Positions 6,643 through 10,751 of a stretch of DNA of 10,751 bases are shown in pieces. The notes beneath the pieces were generated by a model. The model was not told the DNA's origin. It searched no databases and saw only the letters and a list, made by a program, of their open reading frames with translations. Position 1 is the first letter of the stretch; every line of letters begins with the position of its first letter. A program made the translations under genes and the position numbers. Source of the DNA: Spirochaetales bacterium (lineage in GTDB: Bacteria; Spirochaetota; Spirochaetia; DTKZ01); assembly GCA_031280945.1 (NCBI GenBank), contig JAITGB010000177.1:1-10751 (forward strand), in the 5' to 3' direction.

Positions 6643-9383
6643 TCCTCGTTCTCCCCGTTTTCAAGACGCTTCTGTATGGCGTCGTATTCAAGATTATCCA
6701 TTTGAACACGAAGCCATTTTACGAGTTCTCCCCCGCGCTCATAACTAAATGCCTCAAGGGCCGAAATACATTCTTCCATCTGCGCCGTTTTGTAGCGCTT
6801 TGCCGCGTCCAAAAGCCTTTCCAGAAGCGCCAGGTCCGGCCGCGGCGCCGCTATTTTTTCTTCCCGCGTACTCTCCATCTTGCTGAAAAGCTCATCAAGA
6901 CCGTGAAGAAGACTCTCAACACTTTGAAAAAATACCTCGCTGCCCTCTTTAATTTTTTCAAAATCCCCGGCCCTGGCCGCAGCCTCCAGCTCTTCGGCCA
7001 TTTTGCCAATCCCGGCCGCGCAGATGCCGTAACTTGAACCTTTAAGCCCATGAATGCCCACAGCGTATAGGGAAAGGGTTTCCGGCGAAAAAGAGCGAAG
7101 CTCATCAAGAAGGGCCGGAGTGTGCCGCCTGTAGGAACGCAGTATATCTATATACGCGGCCTCGTTTGAGTACCTCTGCCTGCCCTGAATAAGGTCTACT
7201 CCCTTTACAGAAAACCTGTCCAGAATCCCCTCCCCAACCGCAACGGATTTCTCCTTTCCGTACGAGACTTTTTCCATCTCCGCCCGGATAAGGGTTTCCT
7301 CGCTCTGCCTGTTCCGTATCCAGGTGTTGAGGGCAATATCGAGCTGCATGATGTCAACCGGCTTTGAAATAAAAGCGTTAAAGCCGCATGAGAGAAACAT
7401 TTCCTCGTTTCCCGCCAGAGCGTTTGCCGTGAGCGCAATTATGGGAACGCTCCGGGCGTACTCGGACGCAAGCTCTGTGCGGATAATACGCACAGCCTCA
7501 ACGCCGTCCATCTGGGGCATCATGTGGTCCATAAGAATAAGGTCGTAGCGGGAAGAAGAAGGCTGCTTCTCCGCCTCGCGTATGCGTTCAATAGCCTCCC
7601 TGCCGCTTGAAGCGCAGTCTATGGACAGGCCGTAGGGCAGAAGGAGCCCCCGCGCGACATCCAGATTTGTCTCCACATCGTCCACCACAAGAACCTTTCC
7701 GTAGGGCATATAGGTACGGATAAGCCGCCCCCGCGTCCTGCGGTTTTCCGTAAAATGAAAAAGCATGAGGTTCTTCGCGGTAACCTCGCCAATGGGCGAC
7801 TCGTCCACAATTTTTTGCGGAATACTAACCGTAAAAACGCTGCCATTGCCGTACTCACTGGTTACCCCTATTTCGCCGCCCATAAGGTCAACCAAATTCT
7901 TCGCGATGGAAAGCCCCAGTCCCGTACCCTCTATGTGGCGGTTCGCGTGCAGGTCAAGCTGGAGGTATTCGGAAAAGAGCCTTCCTATATCCTCCTCCCG
8001 AATGCCCCGCCCCGTATCGCTGACCGAAAAAGTGAGCCAGGCCGTCTCCTCCCGCCTCTCCCATGAAATCGAAAAAATAACGCTCCCCTCTTCCGTATAC
8101 TTAAAAGCGTTGGAAAGAAGATTGTTCAGAATCTGCTTGACGCGCAGCTCGTCTCCAAAAAGTTTTACGGGAATCTTATCGTCAATATATAACTTGAAAA
8201 TAACACGCTTTGAGCCTATGCGTACCAGATTCAGATGGATAGTATCGTTCACCATACTCGGCACATCGTAGGCCGAGGGCACAAGTTCAAAACTGCCCGC
8301 CTCTATCTTGGAAATATCAAGTATATCGTTAATGATTGCCAGAAGGCTTGCCCCCGAATTATAAATTTTTTCGAGGTCATCGTGCGTATCCTCCGGCAAT
8401 TTCTTTTGAATCTCTATTTCAGAAAGACCAATAATCGCGTTTAAGGGCGTACGGATTTCGTGGCTCATGGTCGCAAGAAAAGCGCTCTTGGTACGCGAAG
8501 CCTCCTCCGCCTCAAACTTGGCCCGCATAAGCTGGGTAATATCAATAATATCTACAAGCCTGCCCCCGCTTTTGGGCAAACGGTTGACAAGTATGCTGAA
8601 ATAGTACAGCGAACCCTCAACTTTAACCTCGTGCGTCCCCTCGTAGGTCTCGTTTTTTTTCAAAATGCCGTAGAAAAGAGAGCGCGGGCTCTCTTCGCGG
8701 AACAAATCAAAAAAGGGACGGCCTATAGCCATTCTGTGGCTCTCCAGGTGGAGCATAGACGTAAAAGCGCGGCTCAAATACGTTACCCTGTTCAAACGGT
8801 CCAGAAGAACAAACCTGTTGGGCGTCGCGTTCAAAATGCTGGAAAACGTTACAAGAGCCTTCCGGGCCACAGTATTTTTGTCCATTGCAAAGGCAACAAC
8901 AATATAAATACAGAAAGAACCCAAAAAAGAAACGAACCAATTAAGCGCAATCTGAACGGAAGCCGAACCCTCCGGCGTGTACACAAGAGGAAACCCCCGC
9001 ATAAAAAGAAAAAAAGTAACAGCGTTTGAGGCAAAAATAAAATGACGCAGCCTCACATAATCGCAGAACAGGGCGCAGAGCGAGGAGACCCCCAAATATA
9101 CAGAAAAATAATACGTAAAACCGCCCATGAAAGAGGAAGATATGACATAGACAAGAAAAAGGGTCAGGGGAATAACAAAAGATTCACGCAGAAAACGGCG
9201 CAGACGGTGGATAACAATAACCGAAGCAAAAGCGAAAAGGTGGGCGCAAACCGAAAGACGCAGAGCCCCCGCATCTCCCATGCCAGAGATTTCAGGAATC
9301 CTGATAGCCGCAAAACACACAACGCAGAAGAGCGAAGCGTAAAAAGCGAGCTTGCCGGATTCCAGATGGTCCCACCGTATCAT
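6639..9383 (-). CDS. Membrane-bound hybrid histidine kinase (6 TM-PAS-HisKA-HATPase-REC-HPt)
   Basis: This is a 914-residue protein. Six hydrophobic segments are visible at about 11-29, 40-61, 68-88, 91-110, 114-134 and 146-167, with short loops, so it is an inner-membrane sensor lacking a large periplasmic domain. Then come a PAS-like region (about 178-285), HisKA with MSHEIRTPLN and His308, HATPase with Asn425 (N box), DTGRGI 456-461 and GTGLGL 486-491, a receiver (about 562-690) with Asp568/Asp569, Asp619, Thr652 and Lys674, and HPt with IHGLKGSS and His778. The tail (about 850-910) matches the kinase at 675-3383. The pseudo-receiver of that paralogue is reduced here to a short stretch near 537-560. 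All phosphorelay residues are present, so it should be active. The start is the ATG at 9383, overlapping the lipid-kinase stop as ATGA. A run of eight G lies just before it inside the upstream gene. Confidence 0.94.
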   Translation of the reverse strand: MIRWDHLESGKLAFYASLFCVVCFAAIRIPEISGMGDAGALRLSVCAHLFAFASVIVIHRLRRFLRESFVIPLTLFLVYVISSSFMGGFTYYFSVYLGVSSLCALFCDYVRLRHFIFASNAVTFFLFMRGFPLVYTPEGSASVQIALNWFVSFLGSFCIYIVVAFAMDKNTVARKALVTFSSILNATPNRFVLLDRLNRVTYLSRAFTSMLHLESHRMAIGRPFFDLFREESPRSLFYGILKKNETYEGTHEVKVEGSLYYFSILVNRLPKSGGRLVDIIDITQLMRAKFEAEEASRTKSAFLATMSHEIRTPLNAIIGLSEIEIQKKLPEDTHDDLEKIYNSGASLLAIINDILDISKIEAGSFELVPSAYDVPSMVNDTIHLNLVRIGSKRVIFKLYIDDKIPVKLFGDELRVKQILNNLLSNAFKYTEEGSVIFSISWERREETAWLTFSVSDTGRGIREEDIGRLFSEYLQLDLHANRHIEGTGLGLSIAKNLVDLMGGEIGVTSEYGNGSVFTVSIPQKIVDESPIGEVTAKNLMLFHFTENRRTRGRLIRTYMPYGKVLVVDDVETNLDVARGLLLPYGLSIDCASSGREAIERIREAEKQPSSSRYDLILMDHMMPQMDGVEAVRIIRTELASEYARSVPIIALTANALAGNEEMFLSCGFNAFISKPVDIMQLDIALNTWIRNRQSEETLIRAEMEKVSYGKEKSVAVGEGILDRFSVKGVDLIQGRQRYSNEAAYIDILRSYRRHTPALLDELRSFSPETLSLYAVGIHGLKGSSYGICAAGIGKMAEELEAAARAGDFEKIKEGSEVFFQSVESLLHGLDELFSKMESTREEKIAAPRPDLALLERLLDAAKRYKTAQMEECISALEAFSYERGGELVKWLRVQMDNLEYDAIQKRLENGENEE

Positions 9384-10366
9384 CCGCCGTCCCCCCCCAG
9401 GCCATAAGAGCGCACATCCACAAAACGAATAGCCCTCGGCAGAACCTCCACCGTAAGAGTCTTATCGAAATACACAACATCATCAAAGTTGACAAGCATG
9501 GCAGAATCGGAGCTGATGGTAATTTTGCGCGCCTTGTGTACGCTAAAATCCTGAGGATATTTTTCGTAGCGGCTCTTCAGATAAGCCGGAATACGGCTCA
9601 GGGTACGCAAAGTAGTGCCGCAGGAACATAAAACCGCATCAAGAACCCCATCATCGGGCCGCACAGAGGGCTTAACGTGAACAGGATGCCCGTCCCCTCC
9701 GTAGTAGGACGTATTGGAAATATTGATACCCCTGTAGCAGCCTGAAAAATTCTCACCGTCAATATCCACCCTATAGAAACGGCGCAGATTCGACCTCTTG
9801 GAGCAGGCAAAAAGAGCCGCAAGATAATAAAGATTGATATAAAAAACCCTCCCCAGCCAGCGGGAAAGAAAGCCTCCGTTTTCAAAAAACTCACGCATGG
9901 CCATAGTCCGCCTGAGCGCATCGGATTCCGTACCCACGGTACAGAAATTGAGGGCGTATATCCCCCCGCAGTGCATAACGTCCAGAGGAATCGTCGGAGA
10001 GGCCGCCTGCAGGGAAAGATTCCGAAAGAAATGCATATTCCGTTTGCCCAAACCCCGCACAAAGTTATTCGTACGGCCGTAGGGCATAGCCGCAAGCTCC
10101 GCGTTGGGAAGCCCGAAAATACCGTTCAGGCAATCGAAAAGAATCCCGTCCCCGCCCACAGCGTAGACCCTCATGGCCTCCGACTCCGGCCACGAAGCCG
10201 CAAAATCGCGGATAATTCCCCCCGCGTCCCGGGGAAAATGGGAAACCTCTACGGCGTAGCTCTGCGGACTTTCATGCTTAAAATAGTCATACACTGAGGA
10301 AATAAAGAGGTCCATGTGCTTCCGCTCCCTGAAAGAACGCGGATTCAGGATAAACAAATGATTCAC
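9380..10366 (-). CDS. Diacylglycerol kinase / YegS-like lipid kinase family protein
   Basis: This 328-residue soluble protein has the diacylglycerol-kinase catalytic fold: an N-terminal NPRS (8-11) after a beta strand, the nucleotide loop VGGDG (70-74), PYGRTNNF (95-102) where most members have PxGTGNDF, and PDDGVLD (237-243) in the C-terminal lobe. Family members phosphorylate diacylglycerol, sphingoid bases or related lipids with ATP. The usual Thr after GGDG is Ile, and the GTGND segment is GRTNN, so substrate or activity may differ. It starts with GTG at 10366; the only upstream in-frame codons before the stop at 10397-10399 give no better start, and the next Met (residue 18) would lose NPRS. 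AAGAAG lies very close before the start, GGGAG about twelve bases away. It is the first gene of the operon, linking lipid signalling with the two-component genes (inference). Confidence 0.85.
   Translation of the reverse strand: MNHLFILNPRSFRERKHMDLFISSVYDYFKHESPQSYAVEVSHFPRDAGGIIRDFAASWPESEAMRVYAVGGDGILFDCLNGIFGLPNAELAAMPYGRTNNFVRGLGKRNMHFFRNLSLQAASPTIPLDVMHCGGIYALNFCTVGTESDALRRTMAMREFFENGGFLSRWLGRVFYINLYYLAALFACSKRSNLRRFYRVDIDGENFSGCYRGINISNTSYYGGDGHPVHVKPSVRPDDGVLDAVLCSCGTTLRTLSRIPAYLKSRYEKYPQDFSVHKARKITISSDSAMLVNFDDVVYFDKTLTVEVLPRAIRFVDVRSYGLGGDGG
9391..9398 (-). repeat. Run of eight G (minus strand) at the lipid kinase / membrane kinase junction
   Basis: Read on the minus strand, the last codons of the lipid kinase contain CTGGGGGGGGAC, five codons before the stop, directly upstream of the ATG of the membrane kinase. 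Gain of one G, or a ribosomal shift back by one base, would put the lipid kinase in frame with the kinase ATG and make a fusion. The present length gives the ATGA overlap seen at the other junctions, so eight is consistent with the coupled, unfused state. A homopolymer of this length can slip, but no variation is visible from a single sequence. Confidence 0.6.
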
Positions 10367-10393
10367 TCTTCTTAAGCACTCCCGTAACCAACA

Positions 10394-10422
10394 ATACTAC
10401 CACTGTTTGGGGGTTCATACAA
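10394..10422 (-). promoter_or_regulatory. Weak sigma70-type promoter candidate for the signalling operon
   Basis: On the minus strand, TTGTAT (10422-10417) and TAGTAT (10399-10394) are separated by 17 bases, about 28 bases before the GTG start. Each matches the consensus only partly (three of six and four of six). An alternative -35 TTGAAA at 10438-10433 pairs with TATGAA only at 13 bases, which is too short. This is the only A+T-rich stretch between the repeat element and the first gene, so an operon promoter is expected here, but the exact boxes are uncertain. Confidence 0.3.
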
Positions 10423-10445
10423 GAGGAAAAAATTTCAAGGAAATT

Positions 10446-10570
10446 TGGGCGCACCTCCGCGTTTTTTTGCCGGAGGCAAAAAAACGCAAAGCCGGGCTAT
10501 CCGCTCCAAGTCCTCGAAAGCGCCGATGCGCTTTCTGCGGGCTTTCCGCTTCTATCCCTTGCGCGGCCCA
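10446..10570 (-). repeat. Dispersed structured repeat element, copy 2 (complete)
   Basis: Read on the minus strand, this 125-base element begins TGGGCCGCGCAAGGGATAG, continues with AAGCGGAAAGCCCGC, a stem AAAGCGC/GCGCTTT (10517-10523 with 10528-10534, loop of four), GGAGCGGATAGCCCGG, a perfect 13-bp palindrome (10459-10471 with 10475-10487, loop GGA) with a T run then an A run, and ends TGCGCCCA. Its ends therefore form a short inverted repeat, as in copy 1. It sits immediately upstream of the operon promoter region, in the opposite orientation to copies 1 and 3. Confidence 0.75.
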
Positions 10571-10599
10571 GGGGCTGCATTTCCGCTTCTATCCCCTGG
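10568..10599 (-). repeat. Partial repeat copy inside a 7-bp inverted repeat
   Basis: The block TTTCCGCTTCTATCCC at 10580-10595 is an exact second copy of 10543-10558 and matches the reverse complement of 10679-10694. Here it is enclosed by CCAGGGG (10568-10574) and CCCCTGG (10593-10599), which can pair. The rest of the element is missing, so it appears to be a fragment, or a remnant of one element inserting beside another. Confidence 0.5.
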
Positions 10600-10624
10600 T
10601 TTTGCGCCCGCGCGGTGCGTGGGC

Positions 10625-10666
10625 GGCGTTTTCCCGGCCCGCGCCGCGACGCGGCGCGGAAACGCC
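10625..10666. repeat. G+C-rich palindrome between two inverted repeat elements
   Basis: Ten-base arms 10639-10648 and 10650-10659 are perfect reverse complements around a single central A. Outside them GGCGTTT (10625-10631) pairs with AAACGCC (10660-10666) across a one-sided bulge. It lies in the spacer between the oppositely oriented elements at 10446-10570 and 10669-10751. There is no U tract and no plausible coding sequence. It could form a cruciform or strong RNA hairpin; its function is unknown. Confidence 0.55.
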
Positions 10667-10668
10667 CC

Positions 10669-10751
10669 TGGGGCGCAAGGGATAGAAGCGGAAATCCCGC
10701 AGAAAAGCCGAAGGCTTTTTGAGGAATTGGAGCGGATAGCCCGGTTTTTTG
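10669..10751 (+). repeat. Dispersed structured repeat element, copy 3 (cut by the window edge)
   Basis: The element begins TGGGGCGCAAGGGATAG and continues with AAGCGGAAATCCCGC, a stem AAAAGCC/GGCTTTT (10703-10709 with 10713-10719, loop GAA) and GGAGCGGATAGCCCGG (10729-10744) followed by a T run at the edge. It aligns base for base in its conserved blocks with the reverse strand of copy 2, whereas the central stem has changed on both arms so that pairing is kept. The expected palindrome and closing TGCGCCCA lie beyond the window. Confidence 0.7.

Noticed and set aside
5713..6705. Plus-strand open frame of 330 codons
   Set aside because: It is antisense to a complete REC-HD-GYP gene with every signature residue intact. 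The long frame is a by-product of codon bias.
9391..9398. Sequencing error at the G8 tract hiding a true gene fusion
   Set aside because: With eight G the junction is the same ATGA overlap found at three other junctions in this operon, so the given length is the most natural reading; the fusion is kept only as a possible alternative product.
10407..10685. Open frame of 92 codons on the plus strand upstream of the operon
   Set aside because: It lies entirely across repeat elements and palindromes, has repetitive Arg/Ala/Pro-rich composition typical of G+C-rich non-coding DNA, and shows no recognisable domain.
1..10751. CRISPR array, tRNA or rRNA genes, insertion sequence with transposase
   Set aside because: No regularly spaced direct repeats, no tRNA cloverleaf or rRNA-like stretch and no transposase or integrase motif was seen on either strand.

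Overview
The window is dominated by one six-gene, minus-strand signalling operon (10366 down to 675). It is flanked on both sides by G+C-rich intergenic DNA carrying copies of a short, structured, dispersed repeat. A partial, unrecognised plus-strand gene enters from the left edge (1-414) and converges on the operon. The style is that of a spirochaete of the Treponema type: large hybrid histidine kinases ending in receiver and HPt domains, stand-alone REC-HD-GYP proteins, a FIST protein and short structured intergenic repeats. This is inference from gene content; no rRNA, tRNA or marker gene is present to fix taxonomy.

Layout in transcription order (minus strand): (1) a diacylglycerol-kinase/YegS-like lipid kinase with a GTG start, 10366-9380; (2) a membrane-bound hybrid histidine kinase with six predicted membrane segments, PAS, HisKA, HATPase, REC, HPt and a C-terminal tail, 9383-6639; (3) a REC-HD-GYP protein, 6642-5587; (4) a second, paralogous REC-HD-GYP protein, 5590-4559; (5) a FIST-domain sensor protein, 4562-3399; (6) a soluble hybrid histidine kinase with coiled coil, PAS, HisKA, HATPase, pseudo-receiver, REC, HPt and the same tail, 3383-675. 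The first four junctions are all 4-base ATGA stop/start overlaps, and the last is a 15-base gap, so translation is very probably coupled along the whole unit.

A working model: the membrane kinase and the FIST/soluble-kinase pair sense two different inputs, relay phosphate through their own receivers and HPt domains, and pass it to the two receivers of the HD-GYP proteins, which would hydrolyse cyclic di-GMP. No GGDEF cyclase and no DNA-binding regulator is encoded here, so the output is likely a change in second-messenger level, and perhaps in lipid phosphorylation through the first gene. One HD-GYP paralogue has an Asp-to-Asn change at a likely metal-ligand position, which may make the pair functionally unequal.

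Intergenic regions: 415-674 holds a G7/C9 hairpin and one repeat element (546-650). The region 10367-10751 holds a weak promoter candidate for the operon, a full repeat element in reverse orientation (10446-10570), a partial copy, a G+C-rich palindrome and a third element running off the right edge. The elements have conserved ends, short terminal inverted repeats and a central stem whose sequence changes between copies while pairing is kept.
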